DNA of 64,000 nt from Ramazzottius varieornatus (Eukaryota; Tardigrada; Eutardigrada; Parachela; Ramazzottiidae), in contig BDGG01000001.1 in the NCBI GenBank assembly GCA_001949185.1, positions 8,341,067 through 8,405,066 of the forward strand. Direction: 5' to 3'. Of this stretch, positions 35,593-47,900 are shown one piece after another; positions within the stretch are counted from its first letter, which is position 1; each line of letters begins with the position of its first letter. The translations under genes were made by a program, and so were the position numbers. The notes below the pieces were generated by a model, which was given only the letters and a program-made list of their open reading frames with translations, was not told the DNA's origin and made no database searches.

Positions 35593-36220
35593 TGCGCTGG
35601 CAAGAATACGATGAAATTCGATACGATATTTTTCGATACAATATCGGCGGATATTTTATTGCGGTCTTCGATATTCATTCGATATCCATATTTCGATACG
35701 ATATTTTTCCGACACCGTAGTTTTCGACATATCGCATCATATCGCAGCGATATATCGATATTTCTGGAATTTTAGTTTTCCGGAATTCCACTGGTTCAAG
35801 CCAAAAACTCAAGAAGCCGATTTCCGCATTAGTAAGATCGAAAAGCGTCGGATGCAGCAAAGATATGACTATATACCAAGAGTTGAAACACATGGAAACC
35901 TGGACAGAAATATCATAGTACCAGAACCGAATGGGCGGAGTGTGCTCGGTAGACCATGGCCAAGATCAAGTCTTTGAAATCAACCATGGTCTTTCGTAAA
36001 CGTGACATCACTGGCGAGTTTGCCATCAGCAAAATACCGATGTATCGAAAATATATCGACATGGCGCGATACAATATCGCCGAATATTTTATTAAGACTC
36101 AGTTATTCGATATGAGCTTCATATCGATATTTTCGATACGATATCTGCTGCATATTTTATCGCGAAGATTCGATATTTTTCGATACGACATCGGTATACC
36201 GTATCGTTGCCAGCACTACC
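35593..36220. mobile_element. Candidate hAT-type MITE filled with CGATAT motifs
   Basis: The left end TGCGCTGGCAAGAATACG is mirrored on the reverse strand of the right end by TAGTGCTGGCAACGATACG, a hAT-like terminus. The flanks CACCAGCT and TACCAGCG share six of eight bases, as a worn 8-bp duplication would. The interior is dominated by tcgATAcgATATTTTTCGATA-like repeats and contains no transposase. Confidence 0.5.
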
Positions 36221-37014
36221 AGCGGGGAATGGTTCAAATCATCGTCCGACCTCAGGGGATGCGAGCCGTTCGCGAAGGGATATGCCTTGACTTTTAATGT
36301 TATGAACTCCACCCCCAGCTGTTCCACAGCGAGCGACGCTCCCCTTGCGAACATGCACCGTTCGTTCTTTGATTAGCCACGGCAATGCATATCAAAGTGA
36401 CGAGCTTCGCCTCTTCGGGCTCTTTTTCTCATGTCTAATTGGCAAGTCGACCAAACAAAATTCTGCGATTGGTGGGCTTTATTTCAGGTCACTACTGGCA
36501 GTCAACAATCAACAGCACGGAAATCAATCGACAGAATACATAAAAGAATCTAAGACGAAGTCAACACAAATCGGTGAAGATCAGACTGAATTTCCGAGTA
36601 AGAATCAGGGTACACGACCGGAATTCCTGTCAAAACGAGAGTGGTAGAGGATAACCAGAATCTGAAAACAGTCAGAGAAACACACAAGTTTGCCCGTGCT
36701 GTTGCGTCAGGATAACGATACCTCCAATCGTTGTCTGCAACGAAAAACAGACCGTCAGGTATTCGGGAATGGAACGCATATCGTCCATACTCTGCTAGAA
36801 GTCGGTGTTCGGTATGAAAGACTTACCTGAGGTGAGTTGGGAACAGGAATTCTGGTCAGAAGTCAGGACGCAGTCAGCCTAGGCCGTCTTGTGTTTCGAG
36901 TGGAAAAGTCGGAGGGTGTGCGGACGATATCCCTTATACGATATTTCTCCTGTTTTCCTTGCGGCTGCAGCAATGGGGTGACACCACAAAGTGTAAGATC
37001 AGAGCTAGTACAGA
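36221..37014. other. No gene recognised
   Basis: Unassigned ORFs only (for example 36345-36647, +). Confidence 0.4.
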
Positions 37015-37035
37015 CCCGCCGGTAGGGTTGCTAAT

Positions 37036-37183
37036 GGATGGATAAACGGTTAAATGGATGGATAAGCGGATGGACAAGAACTTATTCGGATACGATTTGG
37101 ATGGATTTGGATGGATAAACGGTTAAATGGATGGATAAGCGGATGGACAAGAACTCATCCGGATACGATTTGGATGGATTTGG
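37036..37183. repeat. 74-bp tandem duplication in the subterminal region of the outer hAT
   Basis: The block beginning GGATAAACGGTTAAATGGAT at about 37039 is repeated almost exactly from about 37113, each ending GATTTGGATGGATTTGG. Confidence 0.85.
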
Positions 37184-37375
37184 ATGGATAAAGGTTTATC
37201 CGTATCCAGCATCATGTATAAAATTTTTAACCGGATTATCCGGATATTATCCGGTTAAAACAATTAGATACAAACTATATGTTCAATCACTAGAGCCAAA
37301 CCGAAACTACCAAACTTTTTAGCGTATCTATTCATCGTCTGTCCTCATTGCTACCATAGCTTCAAAAGCCACCGT

Positions 37376-37742
37376 TCAGGAGTTCAGACATATCATGGCT
37401 TGAAGGGCCTCAGGTTCTAGGCGGTTGCGGAGGACTGTAACGTATCGACCACCACCAGAAAATGCACTCTCAGAAGGCACAGAAGAAGCCTGTGCAGCCA
37501 GAACATCCTTCGAAATGCGGTACAATGTCGGATAGCGGTTTTCCGACATGCTCCAAAATTCCAGGACATCTCTTTTGACTGATTCGTTTGGATCCAAGAA
37601 GAATTGGTCATCTTCGTTAACCTGGGAGTCTGCTGCCGAAGTGACTTGCGCTGTCATCCGTTCGCGGATAGACAGCTGCGTATTCGGAGGTGGAGCAGTA
37701 GACTTCTCGGCAATGTCGGAACTTCTTCTTTGGCTGCAATAA
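37376..37742 (-). pseudogene. hAT transposase C-terminal exon of the outer element
   Basis: A TTTATTGCAG acceptor opens an exon (about 37732 downward) whose end reads LAAQASSVPSESAFSGGGRY, then LRNRLEPEALQAMICLNS-stop. This is the standard hAT dimerisation signature (ASSvpSErxFSxxGR...LxpexxexLixl). Upstream exons were not found, because the inner element was inserted just 5' of this exon, at 37883. The exon itself is undamaged. Confidence 0.8.
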
Positions 37743-37882
37743 AAACAACTTACAAACAACACGAGCTATAGTTCGTAAGAACGGAAGAATGTAACGAGAA
37801 ACAATGTTCAGTAAGCTGACTTCCGGTAGGCTTGTAGCATTAGAGAGATTGCGCATCGTTACGATTCTTTCAGACTACTACG

Positions 37883-40800
37883 TAGACCTGGCAAAAGTGT
37901 GATAAAGTGTGGTGTGGTGTTTTTCGGTTTGGTGTTTCTCCACACCGAAATTACTTTTTCGGTGCGAAAGTCGCACCACTTTTTTAGTGTGGTGCAAATC
38001 CCACACCAAACTTTCGGTACACCACATCATATCAAATCCAAAAACCGAAAAATTAGTAAGAGCTAGTTTTCAATATTAGTTCGACATCAACAAATCAAAC
38101 TGCGCCGCATACGGAAACTCAAAAAAATACCAAGATCTTAAACACATTGAAACTTGCACGGTGAAACTATCAAGCGAACTTCTATACTTGGTAACAACCT
38201 TGCCAGCGCGAGAAAACCAACGTTCAGATGGTACCGAAGATGCAGATACAGCCATTAAGTTTGTTACGATTTTAGATAAAACAGGGAAAACATCACGGCG
38301 GGACTTTCACCACAGCAGCACGTCACATTTTGGCTCCGCAGAGCTTCCGAGATAACTGTCGACTTCGTTTTGTTGAGCCGTCAAACCGCTGGCGAGTTTT
38401 CGCAGGAAAGAATCGCGTAGAGATGCAGGCTGTGGGTTTGTAACAGTGGAACTGTGCGGAATTCCGATACTCTGATCTGAGTAAAGACCGACGTATTTCT
38501 TCAGCACTTCAATGGCTCGTAGCTTCTCTTCCGGGTTCGCGAAGGCATTTGTTTTGACGCATGGATCCAAAAGAAGAGCCACGGTTGCGGCTTCTTGCTG
38601 CCAACTATCGGGCACCACTGAAATCAGCTTGGCTGCCATCTTCGCAGCAGTTCTTTTGATATAGGGTTTCTGCAAATGATTATCGTGCACAAACACAAGT
38701 TCACCCTTACCTCGGTTAGATCATCTTGCACAACCTTAAGGAAGAATAATTAACTTGAGAGAAGAGCAACTTCAATTCGAATTTCAATCTATAACTAGAT
38801 TGAATTCCGTGAAAAAATGGTCTTGTTCCAATAAAGTAACTTGAGAATCCATGATCCAAAGTGGACACATGGAACCATATTTGACAAATTAACGCAGCTC
38901 TTCTCTCACTTAACTATTTTTACCTTGATGTGGTCGTGGAGAATTGAAAGACACTGCTTGTCGAGGTGAAACGTAGGACAAAGTGATGCCGAGCAGTCGT
39001 TAGTAGCTTGCTCTAACGGCACCAGGAAACTTATCAGATGGCTCACGTCTTCCCATTCGGAATCTTCGAGCAAATTCTTCTTGAACGCGGTGGTAGCATA
39101 AGTAGCAGCATACCTTTTCAGATGATGTCTTGCCTCGTAAGCACCGCGCAGCATTGGTAGAGTACTGTTCCATCTTGTCGAGACATCCAAGGGTAATCTG
39201 AGTTGCCTGTCTTTGTCCTTTTCCTTCTCTGACTCTCGTAACGCAATGTACTGCTTCTTTGCTTTAGGCTTTCGGACGAATTTCACCATTTCGCGTATTC
39301 GGCTTACAATCTTCAGGTCATCTTCGACACCAACTTCCGCTACGTTGTTCATTACATGGCAGACACATCGTAGACGGAATTCTGACACTGCAAAAAACAA
39401 ATGAAAAATATTTTTCCAGCACATTAGGTCTTAGTTACCAAAGCAAGTTCGTCTTTGAACTTTTCTCGTACGAATCTGATTCGCGATGTTGTACCTTGTG
39501 TATTGACATTCTGGCTTTGGTGTTCTAGTTGAAGTTCTGGTTTTATATCGTTAAAAAAGGCTTTCATGTTAGCAGCCCCATCCATGGTCCAACCGAACGT
39601 CTTGTGTGCGATACCGTACTCTCTTAAGATTGCCATGACGTCTTCCTTCAGAGCATCCCCGGAATGTTCTGCTGGTAAGCTGACAAACCCGAGCAGTAGT
39701 TCCTCTAGCTCGAATTCAGAAGTCACCCAGTGTGCAGTAATTCCCATGTATCCTTCCTGGGCTACAGATGTCCATGGGTCTGACGTTAGGGAGATTCTGC
39801 CAGGTACGTTAGCCAACTGTCCCCTCACCTAGAAAACAAATTGCACTATGACCAAATGTTAAAAGAGGCCAGAGTAAAATTACTACTAAGCAGTAGGGCT
39901 TGCCTTCTGCCTGTACTTCCCGAAATCCGCAACGAGCCAGGCTTTCAATGTGTTCCTGCTGGAGGCTTCGTACAAAGGATTTAAAGCTCGAGCAAACTCT
40001 ATGAATTCAGGATAGTCCACAAGAGCGAAGGGTAGATTTCCGCCTGTGGTGAGTCGCTTGAGTCGATCATCAAGCGCTTGCTGCTCTTTACGGCTCATTT
40101 TTGGAACGACGGGCTGAAAGGCTTTCGGGACTGCTGCTGATTGTGAGCTGGTGGAGTTGGCCGTCTTTCCTTCTGCTTTCTTCCAGTCGGTTCGATGACA
40201 ACCCTTGGTATGAGTTGATAGTACAGAGCTGGAATTGCTGCCCGCGAAAGTCTGCCTGCAGTTACCAAAGCTACACTTGAACTTCTTGGCTCTTTCATCA
40301 TGCTTCCAGTACTTGTAGACAGGCGCTCGATGTTTCACATCTTTCGCACACTTCTTGCTCTTGACAGTCGACGTTGATGAACTTAGAGACGGGGACGGCG
40401 AGGCAGCTGGGGCAGTATCCATTAGCACATCGGTGTCGGCCATTTCGCCATCATCCCTTTCTCGTCGTGTGCCATCCCTCTCTTCGCTCTCCGCGCGAAT
40501 TTGCTCCAGCTCTTGGTCCCACGTTAACCTATTTCGAAACATGCTACCTAGCTGAGTTCAGAGGATATGGGCGAACGTTCGATAAAGGACAGGAAGGCAC
40601 ACATCCATAGGAAAAATACCCGCATCTGTCAGATCATGGGTCTCTGCAGCACGAAATAATCAGCACCGTATGTCAATCAACTACCGAGCGTAGTCGAGGA
40701 TTTGCGGTAATGGTCTTATTTATTTGTTTTATTATTTAACACCGGTACACCGAAAGTTTTTCGGTTTGGTGTGATGTGGTGTCCTCGAACACCGAAACCG

Positions 40801-40917
40801 AAGATTCGGTGTAAAACAGACACCACTTTTTTCGGTTTGGTGTTTTACGCACACCGAAACCGAAAAGTGTGGTTTTTTTCGGTGTGGTGTGGTAAAACCA
40901 CACCATTGCCAGGTCTA
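37883..40917 (-). mobile_element. Inner, nearly complete hAT element nested in the outer hAT
   Basis: Inverted ends TAGACCTGGCAA (37883) and TTGCCAGGTCTA (ending 40917) are flanked by CTACTACG (37875-37882) and CTGCTACG (40918-40925), an 8-bp duplication with one mismatch. Subterminal regions of about 170 bp on each side are packed with GGTGTGGTG/TTTTTCGG motifs. The 3.0-kb interior encodes one minus-strand transposase. Confidence 0.9.
38160..40542 (-). pseudogene. hAT transposase with BED zinc finger, one in-frame stop
   Basis: Exon 1 (40542-39904) carries a BED-type finger (KYWKHDERAKKFKCSFGNC...STHTKGCH) and ends at a GC donor (AAG then GCAAGC). Exon 2 (39828-39439) has the hAT ISLTSDPWTS motif, the GITAHWV strand and a GWTMDGAANMKAFF active-site Asp region. 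Exon 3 (about 39387-38932) reads RCVCHVMNN and later DVSTRWNST. The last exon (about 38670 downward) holds EVDSYLG and, after a TGA at 38307-38309, continues in frame with KSRRDVFPVLSKIV, ASSVPSERWFSRAGK and TKYRSSL. The stop replaces a residue in the usual WWK motif. The exon 2/3 junction does not keep phase as I read it, so a small indel or a different splice is possible. Confidence 0.85.
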
Positions 40918-41180
40918 CTGCTACGTAACGTTAGCAAAACGAGTTGGGCTGTTCTGCTTTGGTTGTCTGTTTTATTGATTCAGGTAGGTTTATCCGGATA
41001 AACCTCGAATGGATAGAGATGTTATCCGGATCATATCCGGATGGATAAGAGTTTTATGGATGAAATTATTATCCAATCCAGGTTGTATCCGGATATATCC
41101 GGATAAATCCGTTGTGGATGGATAATCAACATCCCTACCCGCCGGTAAAACGATGACGAGTGGCGGAGACCGAAGACCTC

Positions 41181-41522
41181 TACGAGGTAAACGTAATAAT
41201 TTGGGCATGTTTTTGGGACGTAATTCGGGTAACTCATATCTCAGCACCTGTAATATCTACCAACCTTCGTTAAGTTTTGTAAGACTAAAGAACCACTCTC
41301 CTAAAGCTTTCAACCGGTCTAAGGAAGCAAGTAAAAAGGCTACAAGTTCGAGAAATCGACTTCGGCGAGAAGAGGGGTATTCGCAATGTTAAAAAGCCTA
41401 AAGTTGTACGAACCGGCGTACGATGAACAATCAAGGTAGTGTAGACTGCAATGCTTGAACTTTCTGCATTACCCGAATTTTGTCCGGAAAATGGGTATGC
41501 CCGAATTATGTCCTCTACCTCT
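41181..41522. mobile_element. 340-bp MITE, copy 1
   Basis: The ends TACGAGGTAAACGTAATAAT and ATTATGTCCTCTACCTC are inverted to one another and enclose a non-coding interior. The whole unit matches 51347-51686 almost base for base, apart from a few short indels. Confidence 0.85.
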
Positions 41523-41940
41523 AGCGAACCACGGAAAATTTCGAAGAAGACTGAACTTCTCAGAACGAAGCAAGTCGTTCAGTCAGAACCACGGAACAGC
41601 GTGAGCGATGGGTGGTCTTAGTGACGTCAGGAAGCTTTACGTCGCATTCCATTTATTGATAACTTGAAAGTTGCAGTTATATTTGACATACTAAAGTTCA
41701 TTTTCAATGCGTTTATTCGCTACTGAAAAGATTTCTGTACGAGGATCCAGGCTCTAGCTTTTATCAGTTTTATCTTCCGACGAAGTACCAACTCCGCCGA
41801 AGGCCAACTCGTTCCTCACTACCTAAGACTGGAGATCAAACTGACGGATGGATGTTGCTGAACGCTGAGCACACAAGTACGGTCTACTGAGTGTATTGTT
41901 CTCCTTACGGAACTACGGGATTGTGCTCCAGCAACCAACC

Positions 41941-44900
41941 ATGGTCGATAAGCCATCCGATCTCTCAGCAGCGGCCCGACCATCAGGATCAACTGCTATT
42001 CCTGTAGTGAAAGAGCAGTCCGTCTTGAAGACACCCACAGTGGCTGCACCAAAGCGCCCATCCACCCGCGCGTCCATTGCTCGGCAAGGGCAGTTACCAG
42101 ATCTCTTTGACGATAGTCCCGTTCTAACTCTCCCCATCGTCAAAGCCAGAGCTCCACCTGGACCACCACGCAAAGTCGGACGTCCTCGAAAGGTACAACA
42201 AGCTTCAGAAGACGAAGCCAGCCAGCCTGTCGAAGCTGAGCCTGAGCCAACTCCGTCAACAAGCTCAGGTACGAACTTTCTAAATTAGTTTAGTTTTTTC
42301 CTGTGGAAATTACTACACTATCCGAGTTTGCGTTGCAGAAAGTGAACCTTCATCAAAGGCAGACAGCGTCATCACCCTGGATGAACCTGCCAGAGCTTCT
42401 GCTGTCAGCCAGAGTACCAAAATCACCACGATTACATCGACTAAGACGGTAAGTTGGCACTTTTTTTTACAAGTGGCGCATCAGTGCAGCCAACACCGCT
42501 GAAAATATCCGCCACTTGGGAAAAAATCTTGTCGAGTTTGTTTGTCGAGCTCGTACTGATTCAGTGCGTCAATTGTTGATCATATGTGGCTTTGAGTAAC
42601 TTTCTTCTGTCTTAGACGGTGCCTTCAGTCAAGAAAGCTCCAGCAAAGTTTCCTGCCGCTCCCCCACGAACAACACCAGTCGTCTTGGCACCTCCATCTT
42701 CTGCGGCCAAAGTCCTGCCTTCCACTTCCTCAGCTCCGATACCGCTGACCACCGCTCCGAAGAAGTACACGTCCATCGTCAACAGCATCGTACCTTCGGG
42801 TATTGGGGTGACAGGCCCGAAGGTCGACAAAGTGCCACCAGGGACGGCCGTCTCCATCAAGAAGTCGGAATTTGTGTCCGGCGTGGCACGAGAAGACGAC
42901 GAAACGTTGTCGCCATCCAAAGACAAAGAGCTCGAGTTCATCTCGGTGGTCATGCCTCTCAAGAAAGATACTCCTCCGTCACCCGAGAAGAAGGACGAGT
43001 ATGTCATCAAGAAACCTCCAACGGTCCAGAAGCCCCAAAAACCCTCAGGTTTGTTATTTTGCTGCTGATGGTTAGCCGTAGGGTGGTTGTAATTACGTCA
43101 TAGTACGGTCAGAGTTGAAATCCGGCTTCTTGCTGTAGTGTCGCAATGCAATCACGCCGTGCTCTTTAATTGCAGTTTCGACATAGTTTACGATTTGTCC
43201 CGCGTGGCTTACCAAATTCCGTCTAACCCTTTTCGACCGTATGGCTTGAATATATTTACCATCATAACTTTTTCAGGTTCGACGGATCACCAGGTTTTAA
43301 CGGACACCAGCAAGGTTGTCGGTCGACCATCTGCCGCTCCTTCAACGGGATGCATCGTCGTGCCACCCAACAGCTTCAACAGCTCCATGCCGGCGCACGT
43401 GGCTGCCAAGCTAGCCAGTCCTTTAGGCAAGACACCTGGCTTGATTCCTCTAGGCAGCGTCGGTAGCGTCTTGTCCAAGTTCGCCACTTCCTCGGCTGGT
43501 TCCAGCAGTGAGTCGAGCCATTCTTTGCCCTCCATCACAGTCCTGACGACACCTCACACGGCTTCGTCGTTAGAAAAGCTACCTGCGCCGAAACCGCCCA
43601 TTCCATTAGTCATTGCTTCCTCATTGCCACATGTACACTCAGAGAGGGAAAAGACCATTTTCGTTCCCCCTTCGCCGTCTTCGACTATTAGCTTGTCTGT
43701 GCCTCTCACTGGGTCTTCGCTGGATGAAACTATCGAGGAAGTGTCAAAGGGGCATTTTAGAATGCGAGCGCTGGACTCGGACTCTACGCTAACGGCATCA
43801 GAGACCGAAGCTTTGGAGGAACGCTTGAAGGTAGTAACTTTGAACGATTGTCAGCTTCTTCAAGACTGGCCTGCCTCAATCTTTTTATCGTAGAATAAAG
43901 TGGAATCGCCAAACTCGAAAAAGTCTGCGGCGAAGAAGAAAAGACCGGTGGCGCAGCTGAGCAGTGAACATCGCGCAGCGCTACCGTTGGACCGTCTGGT
44001 GGCCATCTCGGAAGAGGCCAAGAAAAGGCTCAAGCTGGACTTTGCAGCATCCAATGCTCACAAGAAGGCAGCTTTGAACAATGCAGCGGCAGCGGCAGCG
44101 ACGACGAACGCCGTGAAGAAGCATCCGGAGATTCCAGTACTCACCTCAACGCCGATATCGGTACAATTTAAACCGTGACTCGGTACACAAACTCGACAAG
44201 AATGTCTTCCCAAGTGGCGCACCACGTCAGTGTTACTGGCTGAAAACGTGCGCCACTTGAAAGACGGATATCGTCGAACTTGTTTCCTGAGATCCCAAGT
44301 ATTCCTTCTTGTAAAGAAGACACATTGATCTAGTGGGGCAACTTTAGGGTAGTCATTTCCACCACGGTATGTTGTTGCAGAAGAAGGATGTGGCAGTTCC
44401 GACCAAGTCGACGAAGCATCCTTCATCATTGGCCAACTTTCCTCTGCGGATATCGACGGAAGGTATCGTGACACCATCCGCTCCTTCAGCTGCAACTTCA
44501 CATCAGGGAGATAAGCGAGTGGCGGTAGTGAAGGAAAATGTCCAGCCGGAGCCGAAGCCGGTTGTGGTCGAGATCAAGAAACCTTTCCACTTCGTCAAAG
44601 CCGACTTTTCCGACGAAGACCAGAACAGTATGGACGCTCATGGCTTCGACTGGACATCACCAAACCGTCCGGCAAAAGAAGCTACCACTGTAAGTGAACA
44701 TGGGAATGATTCTCAGACGTTCCTGGCGAAAAGAGAACATGCGCCGGTTGGCCGAGGCTTATTTCCCGGTCAATCGGCGCATTTTCTTGTACGTTAATGT
44801 TATAGTTTGCGCGAGTAGTCTGATTGGTCTACCCCGATGAAGTAGCGCACAATTGTATTCTAGTTTTATAGTGGTGTTTAGGTGTGTTTGGGGGTTTGCA

Positions 44901-47900
44901 GGCGAAGAATAACATGGTGGCGTCTCCGAGCGTGGAGGAGCGGGATAGAAATTCCGCTTACAAAGCACGGTCGCTGTCCATCGCGTCGGACATGACGGAA
45001 GACACGGTCAGCATGTCCATGTCCAGCACAGCCATGGACTACGAACCACGGCGGCGTGCCGCTCATGCTACAGACAGGGAAAGCACCAAGAAACGGAAGA
45101 AAACAACCCTCCGCGAAGCTTACAAGATTGGCAGCGCACCGCTGACCGACCTGGGCAGGTGGAAACCGCAAGATGATATGCTTCTGATAGTCGCAGTCCA
45201 AGAGGTAAATATAACTCAAACACCATACAAGGCTCGAAAAGGTTCCTCAAATAATCGTTTCGGATTTCCATTGTGTTCTTGCAGTATCGGGACTTGGCCA
45301 TGGTTCACAAATACGTCAAGTTCTCCTGCCATTTTACCGCTATTGAAATTCAAGAGCGATGGTTCAACTTGCTGTACAACAAGAAGATTTCCAAGTCAGT
45401 ACAGAATCCATCGCTTCCTGACGGACTGAGAGTAAACTTGTCCCTCAGTTGTTCATCCGTCTTTTTTCCAGAGCTGCTTGTCAGGCTGTACGTTCTTCTC
45501 CGTCGGACATTTTGGCCGATGTCCAGGGGAAGACGCCCTTTTCTGAAGCCGAAGAAGCCATTCTATCAGAAATACCGATGGTACATCATTCCCCTCATAT
45601 TTTCATGGTGACGCTTCATGACTTTCTTGCAGCTTTTGGAGTATCCGGAGTTGGAAGTCTTCGAGATTGTGCTGGAGGCCAATCACAACGTCTTTCCGCC
45701 CTTCCGTTTGGCGGAGGACCTGGAAAAACACTGGCGCATTATGCTGGCCGAAGGACGCATCGACAAGTGCGATAACCGTAAGTCTGCTTTCTGATGGCTC
45801 CTAGATAGAATTGTACGCCATGGCCATGTTTTCTTGTAGTTTGCGTCGTACCGGATGAGCAGATTTCCTACAACGGCGATCGTTTACCCTGTTTTGCCGA
45901 AATGGAAGCTCGCATCAAAGACGTCGATCTCAAGTAAGTCATACCATTCCTCCCCCCTAAACCTAGCTCTATGGTGGTAGCTATATCCTTCTTGCAGAAA
46001 TTGGATACATGTCTCGGGAGAGTTTGCCTACGGTAAGACTATCCTCGTTACGTTGGAAAACTAGTCAATGAGTATAACACCGTCAAATTCGTCTTGGCAG
46101 AAATGGACAAGATCCAGCGGCAGAATCGAGAAAGAATACACGTCTTGGACGCCGAGATCAATCATCTGCGCTTCCTCCTCGAACGAACCATCAACTATCA
46201 ACTTCCAGGTAACGACTCGAGCTTCGGAAACAAACTCGACAGGGTTCTTTTCCCAAGTGGCGCACTTTCTCAGCCGCAGAACTGAAAAGTTGCGCGACTT
46301 GGGAAAGCAATCTTGGTCAGTGCAGCTCCCAGATTATGGCCTTCTTTGCTGTCGTCGTAGATTGTGGGAAGCCCGATTTTTTTAGTGTTCACGATCGAGC
46401 TTTCCTGGCTCTCCTGACGGGTCAACGGGCCAAGTTTGGTATCAAGAGTGGAAGAGTAAGTCAGGCGTTTGTTTCTCTGTCTAGCTTCAAACAAGCAGTT
46501 TTTGACTGTTGTATCGCCTCTTATAGGTGTCTTTTGGGCGATCGTGTGGTGATCACGTCGTCGACGTGGACATGTCCCTGGAAGGCTACGCTGGCAAGCT
46601 GTCGCGAACTCAGGGATATATCTACCTCGAGCGTAACGGTAGCTTCCGCATCGAGAACCACGGACGACGTCCGGTCTTCGTCAATCAGATCATTCTGGAC
46701 TATGGCGATTCCTGCGTCCTGACAGACGAATCGATGATTGAGGTACGTCACTTCCGCTTTGCCAAAAGTCCGCAAACGTTTAAAACACACGGGGAGTTCG
46801 ATAGACAGATTCGACATGATTGTTGCCAGTTGCGCACTTTTTCCCCGAGAAGCACTGTGAACGTGCGCCACTGGGAGAATCAAACAAATTGGACAGAGTT
46901 TTGTTCTAAGTGGCGCACGCTGTTGGTCAGTGACGCTGAGAAGTGCGCCACTTTGGGAACAACAATTGTGCGCAGCTCTGAGCAGTATATACCCTTTCGG
47001 AAATAGAATAGAGCAGAGCTGCAAATAACAGAAGTGGATGACAAAACGTTTTGATGAATTGAATTTGGATGACGGAGAGTTGACCGGTGGATTTTGTAGG
47101 TAGGAGATTTGTGTCTGCAGTTTTACATGAACCACATGCGGATTGGCCGCTACCTCCGTCAAAAGTATAGCGGCGAGTACTTTTCTGACGAAGAGCCCAT
47201 CGACCACCAAGAGCGGGACCGAAGACCAAAAAGCATCAAAGTAACTCGCAAGCCGTCGAAAGTCCCAAAGAACAATACCTACGAGCAAGCAGCTGTCTTA
47301 TCCGAAGCCGACGCTTCTGACAGCGGATCCATCGAAAAATTTGACCAAGAACAGACGTTAGGAAACAACCGGTCTTCCAAGGGAAGAACCACCAAAAAAT
47401 CAGGCGAGTCAAGAAATCTTCTGTTCTGTAATGAGAAAACACACTCGGCAAGATCGTTTTCCCAAGTGGCGCAAGTCTTTAGCCAGTAAAACCGTAACTG
47501 TGCGTCACTTGGAGAAGAATTCCGGACTATCAATAGATGGTTTCCAAGTGGCGCACGCCTCTCGTCAGTAGCACCGGAAGCGCGCGCGCCGCTTGAGCAA
47601 ACAGTTTTGTCAGGTTTTCTTCCTGCGTTCATAAATTATTCTGCCTTTGATTTTCACTTACCGTCGTAATTTTCTTAGGCAAGTCTCTGCTGGCTACGGT
47701 TCTGTCTCAGGAACCCAACGCTGTTGAGTCTTCCGAGTTGTCAACGGTTCCGAGTGTCAAGAAGTCGTCGAAGAAGTCGAAAGCGACTGCGGTAGAAGAA
47801 GCGCAGGCCTCACTGGACGAAAGCGCTTCTGCGCCGCCGGCTTCACAGATGGAGACGACACAGTCCGCAGTGACGTCAGCCTTGTCAGTAATAGCGGGCT

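Larger units (their letters stand above)
37023..41137. mobile_element. Outer hAT element with exact 8-bp target duplication CCCGCCGG
   Basis: The ends TAGGGTTGCTAATGGATGG (37023) and, on the reverse strand of 41137, TAGGGATGTTGATTATCC are inverted. Both sides are flanked by CCCGCCGG (37015-37022 and 41138-41145), a perfect hAT-type 8-bp duplication. The subterminal DNA on both sides is made of ATGGATGGATAA and TATCCGGAT motifs. About 1.1 kb is the element's own sequence; the rest (37883-40917) is a second hAT inserted into it. Only the C-terminus of its own transposase remains. Confidence 0.88.

Noticed and set aside
42612-43010. Minus-strand ORFs opposite MCRS1 exons (also 41913-42173, 43287-43538 and 46521-47288)
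   Set aside because: Shadows of the plus-strand coding exons; no independent motifs.
46386-46455. Alternative acceptor at 46385 for MCRS1 exon 14
   Set aside because: It breaks the frame; the acceptor at 46360 keeps phase and restores a PDF segment that aligns with the human protein.
47404-47489. Continuation of the MCRS1 exon 16 frame into the repeat as the true C-terminus
   Set aside because: The GC donor at 47404 and the acceptor at 47678 keep phase and join a long, compositionally matching last exon; read-through is kept only as a possible isoform.
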